NCBI GenBank assembly: GCA_903885195.1
Contig: CAISHQ010000022.1
Span: forward strand, 1-41,855
Source: an uncultured Pseudomonadota bacterium
GTDB lineage: Bacteria > Pseudomonadota > Gammaproteobacteria > Steroidobacterales > Steroidobacteraceae
Direction: 5' to 3'
Length of the DNA stretch: 41,855 bases
A program made the translations under genes and the position numbers. The notes under the pieces were generated by a model that saw nothing but the letters and a program-made list of their open reading frames with translations, was not told where the DNA came from and did no database searches. Shown here one piece after another: positions 1 to 9,000 of the stretch. The stretch's first letter is position 1. Each line of letters opens with the position of its first letter.

Positions 1-57
1 GCGATGTTGGCGCAGGCCAATCAGTCACCGTCATACATCCTGGCGCTGTTGCGCTAA
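1..57 (+). CDS. fliC: flagellin, 3' end only (partial)
   Basis: Only the last 18 codons and the stop of a gene are present, cut by the left edge of the window. The encoded tail differs by one residue (Ser for Gln) from the last 18 residues of the complete flagellin that starts 24 nt downstream. That tail is the terminal part of the flagellin D0 domain, which packs inside the filament core. The window therefore begins in a tandem flagellin array. The visible part shows identity as a flagellin but nothing about length or the variable region. Confidence 0.9.
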   Translation, partial: AMLAQANQSPSYILALLR

Positions 58-81
58 TTGCGGACGAAAAGGAGTTAGCGT

Positions 82-942
82 ATGGGAATCACAGCCAACA
101 CCAACATCTCGTCCATCGCCGCATCACGCGCGTTGTACGAGTCGCGCACTGATCTCACGCAGGCCATGGAGCGACTGTCTTCAGGCAAGCGGATCAACAG
201 CTCCCGTGACGATGCCGCCGGTCAAACGGTCGTGTCGCGCATGCGGGCGCAGATCACGAGTCTCAATCAGGCGATCCGTAACGCCAACGATGGCTTGTCG
301 ATGGTGCAGACCTATGAAGGGGCTGCAGACGAAATTGAAGACATGCTGATCCGCATGCGCGAGCTTGCAACGCTGGTGCAGAACGGCACGTACACCACGG
401 CCGATGGGGCCAACGCGGATCTCGAGTATAAACAGTTGAAGGCGGAGATCGACCGTGTCCAGTCGAAGACCAAGTTCAACGGTACGCTGGACATCGCGTC
501 AAACACGGGCAATCAGACCTATTCGTTCCAGGTCGGGTTCAATGGTGGCGATGCGGTCTCCATCGCCTTCGGCAGTCTCGAGGCGTCCGCTCTCGCGGGT
601 GGTACGGTGACGGCGAGTTTTGCGAACGGCTTCTCGGCGGCGGCCCAGACGTCGCAGATCACGCATGCGGCGTCAGCCGTCACCGTGGCCGATGCCATGC
701 TGAGCAACCTGAACCTCAATCGGGCGACGGCGGGTGCGGCCATCAACCGTCTCGAGCACACCATCAGCAACCTGATGAATGTGGTGCAGCGCACGGAAGA
801 GGCGCGTTCGCGAATCGAGGACGCGGATTTTGCGGCCGAATCGGCTGCCATGGCGCGGGCAAATGTGTTGGTGCAGGCGGGCAGCGCGATGCTGGCGCAG
901 GCAAACCAGTCGCCGCAGTACATCTTGGCCCTCTTGCGGTAA
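82..942 (+). CDS. fliC: flagellin, filament subunit
   Basis: Flagellin is exported by the flagellar type III system and polymerises into the filament. The 286-residue protein has the conserved N-terminal D0/D1 helices (MGITANTNISSIAASRAL, LSSGKRINSSRDDAAG, NDGLSMVQTYEGAADE) and the matching C-terminal helices (IEDADFAAESAAMARANVL, ending LAQANQSPQYILALLR). The middle (about residues 135-195) is short, so the surface-exposed domains are small. A GGAG ribosome site lies just before the ATG. The gap to the preceding flagellin is only 24 nt and shows no promoter, so it is probably co-transcribed from upstream of the window. Confidence 0.97.
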   Translation: MGITANTNISSIAASRALYESRTDLTQAMERLSSGKRINSSRDDAAGQTVVSRMRAQITSLNQAIRNANDGLSMVQTYEGAADEIEDMLIRMRELATLVQNGTYTTADGANADLEYKQLKAEIDRVQSKTKFNGTLDIASNTGNQTYSFQVGFNGGDAVSIAFGSLEASALAGGTVTASFANGFSAAAQTSQITHAASAVTVADAMLSNLNLNRATAGAAINRLEHTISNLMNVVQRTEEARSRIEDADFAAESAAMARANVLVQAGSAMLAQANQSPQYILALLR

Positions 943-986
943 GCATCGGGTATCTCGCAAATCATCATGAATAAACGGAGATAGCC

Positions 987-1355
987 ATGAGTATCGGAGC
1001 AGGAGCAGTGAAATCGGCTTCGCTGCCACCGGAGCAGCAGGTCCAGCGAAGGGAGTTCGTGCCTAACAATGAGTTGGCGGCGCTCTCTCGTGGCAGCGAA
1101 GGCGGGACGAAGACGTCCGCGATCGAGGTGCTGCGTGCAGAGCTCGGCGATTCGGTTCGCGTCGTCAACGAGAGGCTCGCGCATCGCGGACAGAGTCTCG
1201 ACATCGGCGTCGACCCGAGCACGGGCGCGGTCGTTGTCAAGGTATCGGACGACAAGACGGGCGAGATCGTCCGGCAAATCCCTTCGGAGGATGCGTTGCG
1301 CGTGGCGCGCAACATTGAAGTTTTGACAGGAATCCTTGTAGACCACAAGGAGTAA
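987..1355 (+). CDS. flaG: FlaG family protein
   Basis: FlaG is a small protein found beside polar flagellin genes and linked to filament length control in Vibrio, Pseudomonas and Campylobacter. This 122-residue protein has a disordered N-terminal half and the typical C-terminal domain from about residue 50: VLRAELGDSVRVVNERL, then LDIGVDPSTGAVVVKV, then GEIVRQIPSEDALRVARNI. It sits 44 nt after the flagellin and 14 nt before the first fliS. In relatives fliD usually lies directly after flaG, but no such gene is present here. A GGAG-type ribosome site precedes the ATG. Confidence 0.9.
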   Translation: MSIGAGAVKSASLPPEQQVQRREFVPNNELAALSRGSEGGTKTSAIEVLRAELGDSVRVVNERLAHRGQSLDIGVDPSTGAVVVKVSDDKTGEIVRQIPSEDALRVARNIEVLTGILVDHKE

Positions 1356-1369
1356 TCAGGAGAAGGCAT

Positions 1370-1843
1370 ATGGCACCAAATGCAGCACTCAAGGCTTATC
1401 AGTCGGTAAAAAAGGAGTCGATGGCTCACGGCGGGAAGGGCGCCGAGCTCGTGGTGATGCTCTATGACGGCATCATCGAATCTCTCGTCAACGCACGAGG
1501 GCACATCGAGCGTAAGGAATGGCGCGAGTCGGGACATCAATTCGCGCGCGCGTTCACCATCATTGCAGGTTTGCGCGAGACCATCGATTTCGACCGGGGA
1601 CAGCCGGTTGCCGATGATCTCTTCAGGTTTTACAACGCATTGACCTCGCAGCTCATCAAGGCGCAGTCGCGTCGTGATCTGGAACTGCTCAAGTCATGCG
1701 TCGAAATGGTCACAGACGTCCGGACGTCCTGGTCGCAGTTGGCGGCTCAGGGTGTTACGGGACCGGCCGTGACGTTCAGCCCGGCCGAGACTTCTCGGAC
1801 GGCAGTGGCACCCATTGGTGCTGCGGTAGCCGCTGCCTACTAG
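1370..1843 (+). CDS. fliS: flagellin export chaperone FliS, copy 1
   Basis: FliS binds the C-terminus of flagellin in the cytosol, prevents premature polymerisation and delivers it to FlhA. The 157-residue protein has the family core: an N-terminal AYQSVKKES segment, ELVVMLYDGIIESLVNA (helix 1), and IIAGLRETIDFDRGQPVADDLFRFYN. The C-terminus adds about 30 Ala/Thr/Pro-rich residues beyond the usual four-helix bundle. A strong AGGAGAAGG ribosome site precedes the ATG. It probably belongs to the flagellin-flaG transcript and is separated from the second fliS by a hairpin and a sigma28-type promoter. Confidence 0.93.
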   Translation: MAPNAALKAYQSVKKESMAHGGKGAELVVMLYDGIIESLVNARGHIERKEWRESGHQFARAFTIIAGLRETIDFDRGQPVADDLFRFYNALTSQLIKAQSRRDLELLKSCVEMVTDVRTSWSQLAAQGVTGPAVTFSPAETSRTAVAPIGAAVAAAY

Positions 1844-1873
1844 GCGGTCTTGGCTGGCTGAACGTCGGGGATC

Positions 1874-1899
1874 GCGGCGGGGGGTCAAACCCCCGCCGC
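1874..1899. terminator. 10-bp GC hairpin between the two fliS genes
   Basis: A perfect inverted repeat lies here: left arm 1874-1883, 6-nt loop, right arm 1890-1899, all G/C pairs. It falls 30 nt after the first fliS stop and just before a sigma28-type promoter. No run of T follows (only AATTCCT), so it is not a classical intrinsic terminator. It may pause or partly terminate transcription, or protect the 3' end of the flagellin-flaG-fliS message. Confidence 0.5.
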
Positions 1900-1916
1900 C
1901 AATTCCTCTCAAGCGC

Positions 1917-1943
1917 TAAAGAACCGGACTCTCGAGCCGACTT
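1917..1943 (+). promoter_or_regulatory. sigma28 (FliA)-type promoter for second fliS
   Basis: TAAA at 1917-1920, exactly 15 nt, then GCCGACTT at 1936-1943. The gammaproteobacterial FliA consensus is TAAA-N15-GCCGATAA. The predicted start is near 1950, leaving a leader of roughly 33 nt before the ATG at 1983. This makes the second fliS a late gene. Confidence 0.75.
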
Positions 1944-1982
1944 GAAAGGCATACGGGAGTTGACCGTCTTTGGAGCACCACC

Positions 1983-2405
1983 ATGTCAGTCCACGCTTTG
2001 AACGCTTATCGATCCACGGACCTGAATTCGCGCTGCGAGACCTCTAGCAAGCGCGACCTCGTGATCATGCTGTACGACGCCGCCATCGATGCGATGGGTG
2101 TGGCGCAGCAACACGCTGCCCGGGGCGAGAAGCGAGCCGTCAATGCCGCCACCACTCGGGCGCTGACCATTCTGAGCGGTCTCCGCGAGACCTTGGATCT
2201 CAAAAACGGCGGCGCCGTTGCCGCCCATCTTGATGATTTTTATCAGTTTTTGATGCGCCGGCTGGTTCAGACTGTGGGCGCACCCAACGCTGCCGATTTG
2301 GCCGATTGCCAGGACTTGCTGAGTCAGGTTCGAGAGGCCTGGGCGGCGATCACACCTCAGACTGTGGGCGAGGTTAACCGTCGGTTGTTCGTCGTTCATT
2401 CCTGA
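1983..2405 (+). CDS. fliS: flagellin export chaperone FliS, copy 2
   Basis: A second FliS-type protein of 140 residues. It shows the same landmarks as copy 1: LNAYRSTDLNSRCETSS, DLVIMLYDAAIDAMGVA and LTILSGLRETLDLKNGG, followed by the DDFYQFLMRRL helix. The two copies are clearly diverged, so this is an old duplication rather than a recent one. Copy 2 lacks the Ala-rich tail and has its own sigma28-type promoter. It lies where fliT is found in Pseudomonas-type loci, so it may have a different client, such as another flagellin or a cap protein. That role is inferred from position only. Confidence 0.88.
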   Translation: MSVHALNAYRSTDLNSRCETSSKRDLVIMLYDAAIDAMGVAQQHAARGEKRAVNAATTRALTILSGLRETLDLKNGGAVAAHLDDFYQFLMRRLVQTVGAPNAADLADCQDLLSQVREAWAAITPQTVGEVNRRLFVVHS

Positions 2406-2441
2406 TCCTTGCTACTATCGTGAGAATTAGTTCCGATTTGG

Positions 2442-3635
<1,194 letters not shown>

Positions 3636-3692
3636 CGCTCAGCAGTGTCGGCAGCCCCGGGCAAGTCGATGTTTTGATTGAATAAAAATCGC

Positions 3693-3708
3693 TGGCATGA
3701 GGATTGCT
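3693..3708 (+). promoter_or_regulatory. sigma54 promoter upstream of flrC-fliEF operon
   Basis: TGGCAT (3693-3698), five bases, TTGCT (3704-3708). The GG and GC are exactly 10 nt apart, as required for the -24/-12 sigma54 promoter. The predicted start is about 3719. It lies in the 86-nt gap after the FleQ-like gene, consistent with FleQ driving the FleR/FlrC-like gene and the basal-body genes behind it. Confidence 0.85.
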
Positions 3709-3775
3709 TAGGTAATCCCTGTTGCAGTCACCCGGTGCCTCTGTGTCCGCGATTCTCACCGAAAATCTTGCCCCG

Positions 3776-4816
3776 ATGCCCATTCCCGTGCGGGCGAGCG
3801 CGGCGCCGCAGGTGGTGTTCGGCGATCCGTTCATGGCGCAGTTGCTGGCGCTTGCGGGGCGGGTGGCGCGTACCGAGGTCACCGTGCTCATCGGCGGCCC
3901 CTCCGGTACTGGCAAGGAAGTGCTGGCTCGGTACATCCATGATCGGTCGCTGCGCAAAGGCGAAAACTTTGTTGCTTTTAACTGCGCCTGCCTGCCGGAG
4001 TCGATGGTCGAGGACTTGTTGTTCGGGCACGAGAAAGGGGCTTTCACCGGAGCCACCCAACGGTTCGAAGGGTTCTTCGAGCAAGCCGATGGCGGCACGT
4101 TGTTTCTGGATGAGGTGGGCGAACTGCCGCTCAGCGTGCAGGCCAAGCTGCTGCGAGTGCTGCAGGAGCGTGAGTTCACGCCGCTCGGCGCGACGCGACC
4201 GGTGAAGACGCGGTTTCGTTTGTTGGCCGCGACTAACCGTAATTTGCTGGCGGATGTGCAATCTGGCCGTTTTCGCGAAGACTTGTACTACCGCTTGAAT
4301 ATCTTCCCGCTGCAGCTTAAGCCGCTGCGGCAAAGACCCGGCGATATCGTCCCTCTCGCACGAGCGATGCTCGAGCGTCATAACTACATCGCAGGAGCGA
4401 TGCGGCTCGATGAGTCCGCGATCGCCGCGTTGCTCGCGCACGAGTGGCCAGGCAACGTTCGCGAACTCGAGAACGTGATTCAGCGGGCGATGGTCGTGGC
4501 AGAGGGTGACACCGTGTCGGCGCATCACCTCGGTCTCGATGCCAGCCTGCCGCAGGATATGGGGGCCCCGATGGTCGTCATGATGGCCGTTTCTGCGGCC
4601 GATGAGTCGCAGAGTCTGCTCAGCGGAGCGGAGCGCGAGCCGGAAGCCTCGCTCGCCAGTCGGCGTGTGATCCAAGAAGCGGAATTGATCCTTGAGACCC
4701 TGAAGGCATCACCCACAAAGACATCGGCTGCAGCACGGCTTGGAATTTCGGAGCGCACGCTGCGATACAAGCTTGCGCGGATGCGTGAGCACGGCTTGGT
4801 GGCGGCGGAGCTATGA
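3776..4816 (+). CDS. flrC: sigma54-dependent activator, FleR/FlrC-like, without receiver domain
   Basis: Second AAA+ sigma54 activator of the locus. It carries a Walker A GGPSGTGK, the GAFTGA loop, Walker B TLFLDE, arginine-rich sensor region WPGNVRELENVIQRAM and a C-terminal Fis-type helix-turn-helix (KTSAAARLGISERTLRYKLARM). FleR/FlrC normally starts with a phosphorylatable receiver domain; that is absent, and no FleS/FlrB kinase gene lies beside it. A longer reading from TTG at 3722 is open, but the sigma54 site predicts transcription starting at about 3719, so the ATG at 3776 (346 residues) or GTG at 3743 is preferred. It overlaps fliE by 4 nt. Confidence 0.85.
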   Translation: MPIPVRASAAPQVVFGDPFMAQLLALAGRVARTEVTVLIGGPSGTGKEVLARYIHDRSLRKGENFVAFNCACLPESMVEDLLFGHEKGAFTGATQRFEGFFEQADGGTLFLDEVGELPLSVQAKLLRVLQEREFTPLGATRPVKTRFRLLAATNRNLLADVQSGRFREDLYYRLNIFPLQLKPLRQRPGDIVPLARAMLERHNYIAGAMRLDESAIAALLAHEWPGNVRELENVIQRAMVVAEGDTVSAHHLGLDASLPQDMGAPMVVMMAVSAADESQSLLSGAEREPEASLASRRVIQEAELILETLKASPTKTSAAARLGISERTLRYKLARMREHGLVAAEL

Positions 4817-5172
4817 GTCTCACCTCGGTTGCCATGCAACAGGCTCTCGAGCAGTTGCGCGAGATGCGCGAGTCCGTGAGGCCGCCCAGCGTTGCCAGTA
4901 TCGATATCGCACAGCAGCAGGGCGGTGCGGAGCGTCCCGCGTCGGTCAGCAAGAGCTCGTTCGTCGACACCATGAAAGCGGCGGTGGACTCGGTCAACAG
5001 CCAGCAAGCCGTGTCGCGAGAGCTGCAAACGGCCTACATCCGCGGCGAGGATGTGCCGTTGACCGACGTCGCGATCGCCATGCAGAAGTCCTCCGTCGCG
5101 TTCGAGGCGACGGTCCAGGTACGCAACAAAATTGTCGAAGCGTACAAAGAAATCATGAACATGACGGTGTAA
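4813..5172 (+). CDS. fliE: flagellar hook-basal body protein FliE
   Basis: FliE is the first protein exported and links the MS ring to the proximal rod. The 119-residue protein has the conserved C-terminal half: SFVDTMKAAVDSVNSQQ, then SRELQTAYIRGEDVPLTDV, AIAMQKSSVAFEATVQVRN and KIVEAYKEIMNMTV. The start codon overlaps the stop of the preceding activator (ATGA), implying translational coupling. It is followed by fliF after 4 nt. Length and motifs are normal for the family. Confidence 0.96.
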   Translation: MSLTSVAMQQALEQLREMRESVRPPSVASIDIAQQQGGAERPASVSKSSFVDTMKAAVDSVNSQQAVSRELQTAYIRGEDVPLTDVAIAMQKSSVAFEATVQVRNKIVEAYKEIMNMTV

Positions 5173-5176
5173 GCCC

Positions 5177-7102
5177 ATGGCAGCAGTTGAGGCAGACGTT
5201 CTCAGGGGGCGATTGGACAACGAGGGGGCGGGCGGTGGCGTCATGGTCAGCACCTCCCGTAGCGCTGACTCTGCGACCAGCGGCGGGGCGCTTGGCTCGG
5301 TGTCTGCGGGTGGCCCTGTGGGCGCGTTCCTGCAAAAGCCTGTTGTTCGGACCGCGCTGCCGTACGTCGGCATTGCGTTGGTGTTGCTGCTCGCCATCGT
5401 TGTGTATATCTCCGTGTCCACTCCGCCACCGCGGGCGCTGTATCCGGAGATGGCCGACGCGGACAAAGAGGCCGCCCAACAGCTGTTACAGCGCAATGGC
5501 GTCGATGTGAGTCTCGATCCTGTGACGGGCGCCTTGACCGTGCCGGTCGACAGTTTTCATGAGGCGCGGATCATGCTGGCTGCTGCGGGCTTGCCCAAAG
5601 AGGCGGCAAGCGGTGCGTCCATGCTGAACGAGGCGATGCCGCTCGGGACCAGCCAGTTCATGGAGCAGGCGCGATACAACGCCTCGATCGAGGAAGAGTT
5701 GGCCCAAAGTATCAAGCGGATCAACTCCATCCAGAGTGCGAGGGTCCATCTCGCATTGCCGCGGCAAAGCGCGTTCGTTCGTGATCGCGCTGAGCCGAAG
5801 GCATCGGTGATTGTTACGCCTTACTCGGGGCGCGCTGTGAGCGATGGTCAGGTGCAGGCGATCATCCACCTGGTTTCCTCGAGCATTCCCTACATGGTGC
5901 CGGCCAACGTTTCGGTCGTGGATCAGTTTGGCCGCTTGCTGACTGAGCCTCCCGGGTCCAAGGATCTCAATGCGAAGCAACTCGAACTTCGCCAAAAGAT
6001 GGAAGCGGACTACGTCGATCGGATCAACCAGATCCTGGCGCCGATCTTCGGCACCTCCAACGTACGTGCGCAGGTCAACGCGGATCTCGATTTTTCGGTG
6101 GTGGAGCAAACCGTCGAAAACTACGATCCCGAAAACGCCGGCACGCGGGTCCGATCAGAGCAGCTCAAGCAGAGTCAGACCACTGAACCGAGCGCGTCGG
6201 GTATTCCCGGCTCCTTATCCAACGAAGCGCCGCCGCCGGTCGTACCGGTTGCCGCGGCGAATGTGACCGATGGCGCGGCAGCCACGCCCGCCGCAGCGGG
6301 TGCCCCGGGCGGGGAGCCTGTCCTCCGCGGTCAGGAAAGCAGCCAGAGTCGTAATTACGAGATGGACCGCACCGTGCGGTACGTCGTGGATCCGGCTCCG
6401 CGTCTACGTCGGCTCTCCGTCGGCGTGGCGATCAACGACGCCATCGCCGTGCCTGGCGCGGCGACCCCGCCTGCGCGAAAGCCGCTGCCTGCTGCAGAGA
6501 TCGCCCGCCTGACATCTCTTGTGCAGGGGGCAGTCGGCTTCAGCGTCGGTCGAGGCGACGTGGTGAACATCATCAGCACCAATTTTGAGCCGCCGAAGAC
6601 CGAGGCTGTGTTGCCCCTGTGGGAGCAGGACCGATACATCGACTTGGCAAAATACGTGAGCCTTGCGCTGGCCGTGGCACTGTTGGCGTTCCTTGTGGTT
6701 CGTCCGATCATCAATCGGCTGACCTACGTCGAGCCGCCGCAAATGACCAAGGAAAAGCTGCTCGAAGCTCTCTCCGCCAGCGGTGTGGACGTCAGTCGCT
6801 TGGGTGCCCCAGCCGCGCTGGGCGGCGATGCGGTGGGCGTTGCCGATGCGGCAGGCGAGGGCGTGGGCGTTGCCGGAGAGGTCGGCTTAAGCGATGCCGA
6901 TGTTGAGCTGCGCGAGGGCGAGAGCCTCGAGGATCTCCGCGCCCGACTCAAGCCGCGCAAGAAGTCCGGCATCTCCGCCGAGATGCTCGACACGGCCAAC
7001 AGCTACGACGACAAGGTCACCGTTGTGCGCATGCTGGTTTCGCAGGATGCGAAGCGAGTGGCTCTGGTGCTCAAGAACTTGATTACGCGCGATATCCGCT
7101 AG
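5177..7102 (+). CDS. fliF: flagellar MS-ring protein FliF
   Basis: FliF forms the MS ring in the inner membrane. The 641-residue reading has a first membrane segment at about residues 55-77 (LPYVGIALVLLLAIVVYISV), ring-building motifs (ALYPEMADADKEAAQQLL, ARVHLALPRQSAFVRD, ASVIVTPYSGRAVSDGQ), an Ala/Pro-rich insert around 340-400, a second membrane segment near 500-520, and a C-terminal FliG-binding tail. The ATG at 5177 lacks a clear ribosome site; an in-frame ATG at 5243 follows a GAGGGGG-type run and could be the true start, giving 619 residues. It lies between fliE and fliG in one operon. Confidence 0.96.
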   Translation: MAAVEADVLRGRLDNEGAGGGVMVSTSRSADSATSGGALGSVSAGGPVGAFLQKPVVRTALPYVGIALVLLLAIVVYISVSTPPPRALYPEMADADKEAAQQLLQRNGVDVSLDPVTGALTVPVDSFHEARIMLAAAGLPKEAASGASMLNEAMPLGTSQFMEQARYNASIEEELAQSIKRINSIQSARVHLALPRQSAFVRDRAEPKASVIVTPYSGRAVSDGQVQAIIHLVSSSIPYMVPANVSVVDQFGRLLTEPPGSKDLNAKQLELRQKMEADYVDRINQILAPIFGTSNVRAQVNADLDFSVVEQTVENYDPENAGTRVRSEQLKQSQTTEPSASGIPGSLSNEAPPPVVPVAAANVTDGAAATPAAAGAPGGEPVLRGQESSQSRNYEMDRTVRYVVDPAPRLRRLSVGVAINDAIAVPGAATPPARKPLPAAEIARLTSLVQGAVGFSVGRGDVVNIISTNFEPPKTEAVLPLWEQDRYIDLAKYVSLALAVALLAFLVVRPIINRLTYVEPPQMTKEKLLEALSASGVDVSRLGAPAALGGDAVGVADAAGEGVGVAGEVGLSDADVELREGESLEDLRARLKPRKKSGISAEMLDTANSYDDKVTVVRMLVSQDAKRVALVLKNLITRDIR

Positions 7103-7118
7103 CCCTTGGAGTCTTGGT

Positions 7119-8177
7119 ATGGCCGATGAGAACAATACCGCGACCGCAGTGCCTGCGGGGGTGGATATGGAGCAAGTCGCGGCTGAGGTCGCGGCTCTCT
7201 CGAATACCCAGCGTGCCGCAGTCATGCTGATGCTGCTTGGCGAAGACGAGGCGGCCAGTGTGATCCGTCACCTCGCGCCGAAAGAAGTGCAGCATTTGAG
7301 CGCAGCAATGATCTCGGTAGCGGATCTGTCCCAAGAGGCGGTGAGCGCGGTGCTCGACGGTTTTATCGCCACCATCAAGAAACAAACCAATATCGGTGGC
7401 GGCATCGATTACCTGGAGAACGTGCTGAAGAACGCGATTGGCGAGGATAAGGCCAGCAGCGTGTTGAGCCGAATCATGCCGGCCTCGGCGAATCGTGGGC
7501 TCGAGGTGTTGCAGTGGATGGACGCCCGTTCGATCTCTGAAATGATCGAACATGAGCATCCGCAAATTATCGCCATTGTGTTGTCGTTCCTCGATCATGA
7601 CGTGGCGGCAGATGTGCTGCGGTTCCTGCCCGAAGGTCTGCGGCCGGAGGTGCTCTCTCGCGTGGCCTCGCTGGAGACCATCCAGCCCACCGCGATGCAG
7701 GAGCTCGAGGCCATCATGCGCAAGCAGTTTTCGTCCAACTCGTCGCTGAAGTCTTCGAGCGTCGGCGGCGTCAAGGCTGCGGCGAAGATCATGAATTACG
7801 TCAAGTCCGACATCGAGCAGGGCATGATGCGGGCGATGTCGTCGAAAGACGCGGATCTGGCTCAGCGCATCCAGGACAACATGTTCGCGTTCGAAAATTT
7901 GGAGGGCTCGGACAATCGTAGTATCCAGACCCTCATGCGCAATGTGCCGACCGAACTCTTAATGGTGGCGCTGAAGGGTGCGGATGACATCCTCAAGGAC
8001 AAGTTCCTGCTGAACATGTCGCAGCGCGCGCGAGAGATGTTCGTCGAGGAGATGGAGGCCAAGGGGCCCATGCGTCTGTCGGAAGTCGAGGAGGCCAGAA
8101 AGCAGATCCTGCGGACGGCACGTCGCCTCTCCGATGCCGGCGAGATGATGCTCGGCCGCGGCAGCGACTACGTGTGA
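7119..8177 (+). CDS. fliG: flagellar motor switch protein FliG
   Basis: FliG sits on the cytoplasmic face of the MS ring and converts ion flow through MotA/B into rotation. The 352-residue protein has the N-terminal FliF-binding region (LSNTQRAAVMLMLLGEDEAA), the EHPQIIAIVLSFLD segment of the middle domain, and the C-terminal torque helix region (MREFVEEM-like: REMFVEEMEAKGPMRLSEV) carrying the charged residues that contact MotA. It is slightly longer than the 331-residue E. coli protein because of an acidic N-terminal extension. The gap to fliF is 16 nt. Confidence 0.97.
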   Translation: MADENNTATAVPAGVDMEQVAAEVAALSNTQRAAVMLMLLGEDEAASVIRHLAPKEVQHLSAAMISVADLSQEAVSAVLDGFIATIKKQTNIGGGIDYLENVLKNAIGEDKASSVLSRIMPASANRGLEVLQWMDARSISEMIEHEHPQIIAIVLSFLDHDVAADVLRFLPEGLRPEVLSRVASLETIQPTAMQELEAIMRKQFSSNSSLKSSSVGGVKAAAKIMNYVKSDIEQGMMRAMSSKDADLAQRIQDNMFAFENLEGSDNRSIQTLMRNVPTELLMVALKGADDILKDKFLLNMSQRAREMFVEEMEAKGPMRLSEVEEARKQILRTARRLSDAGEMMLGRGSDYV

Positions 8178-8187
8178 TGCCGCGCTG

Positions 8188-9000
8188 ATGAGTGCCACCG
8201 TTGATAAACTGCCGCCTCGCAGACAAGCAGGCTTCGTACCGACAGACTCGTTGCAACGAGCCCGGCAGCCTGCGGAAGCGACCTTCGCAGCCCGGCATTT
8301 TGCGGCCAAGCGTGCCGGCTTTCTGTTGCGCGAGTTGGCGCGACAGCAGGCGTCGGACAGCGTACAGACTGCCGTCGACGGCGGTGACGCCGCCGAATTG
8401 TCCGAGATAACCACCGGCGATGGTGCATTCGTCCCGGTCGAGGTCGACATCGGCTTTGATACGGCAGGGTTTGTCGATCCCGCCGAGGTGGAGCGCCAAG
8501 TGGCAGAGGCCGAGGCCCGTGGTCGGGCGCAGGCCGCAGCCGAGTTCGCTGCGGCGTTAGATCAGTCGATAGCCGTGTTGGATGCCGCTGGGCGTGAGCT
8601 GCTGAAGATGCAATCCGAGATGGAGCGAAAGATGATCGTGCCGCTCGCGCAGTCGAGCTTGCACATCGGTAGCGAGTTGGCGCGACAGGCGCTGCTTGGC
8701 GAAGCGCAGCTGGCCCAATACCTGGAGTCGGTGATGAAGGCGATGGGCGGCACCAGCGGCGAGGTGGCGCGCGAACATCTCACCCTGCGGCTGAACCCGC
8801 AGGACGTCATCGTCCTCGAGCGAGCGCAGTACAAGCCTGAGACGCTGACACTAGTAGCCGATCCGACCGTGCCGGCGGCCGGCGTGATCGTTAATGGGGG
8901 CGACAAGGTCGTCGATGATCGATTCGAGAATCGACTGCGAGACATCCGTGAGGCAGTGCTCGCTGCGGTCGCAGAGTTGCAGCGCGAATCCTTATCGTGA
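8188..9000 (+). CDS. fliH: flagellar export ATPase regulator FliH
   Basis: FliH forms the stator stalk of the export ATPase and recruits FliI to the C ring. The 270-residue protein has a long low-complexity N-terminal part, a coiled-coil centre (residues about 95-150, VERQVAEAEARGRAQAAAEF) with GxxxA-type repeats, and a conserved C-terminal FliI-binding domain (LTLRLNPQDVIVL ... VIVNGGDKVVDDRFENRL). The last codons overlap the GTG start of fliI (GTGA), so the two subunits of the complex are made by coupled translation. Confidence 0.93.
   Translation: MSATVDKLPPRRQAGFVPTDSLQRARQPAEATFAARHFAAKRAGFLLRELARQQASDSVQTAVDGGDAAELSEITTGDGAFVPVEVDIGFDTAGFVDPAEVERQVAEAEARGRAQAAAEFAAALDQSIAVLDAAGRELLKMQSEMERKMIVPLAQSSLHIGSELARQALLGEAQLAQYLESVMKAMGGTSGEVAREHLTLRLNPQDVIVLERAQYKPETLTLVADPTVPAAGVIVNGGDKVVDDRFENRLRDIREAVLAAVAELQRESLS

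Noticed and set aside
519-1346. 275-codon minus-strand frame opposite the flagellin and flaG genes
   Set aside because: No recognisable motif, and both genes on the plus strand are certain; it is a shadow frame.
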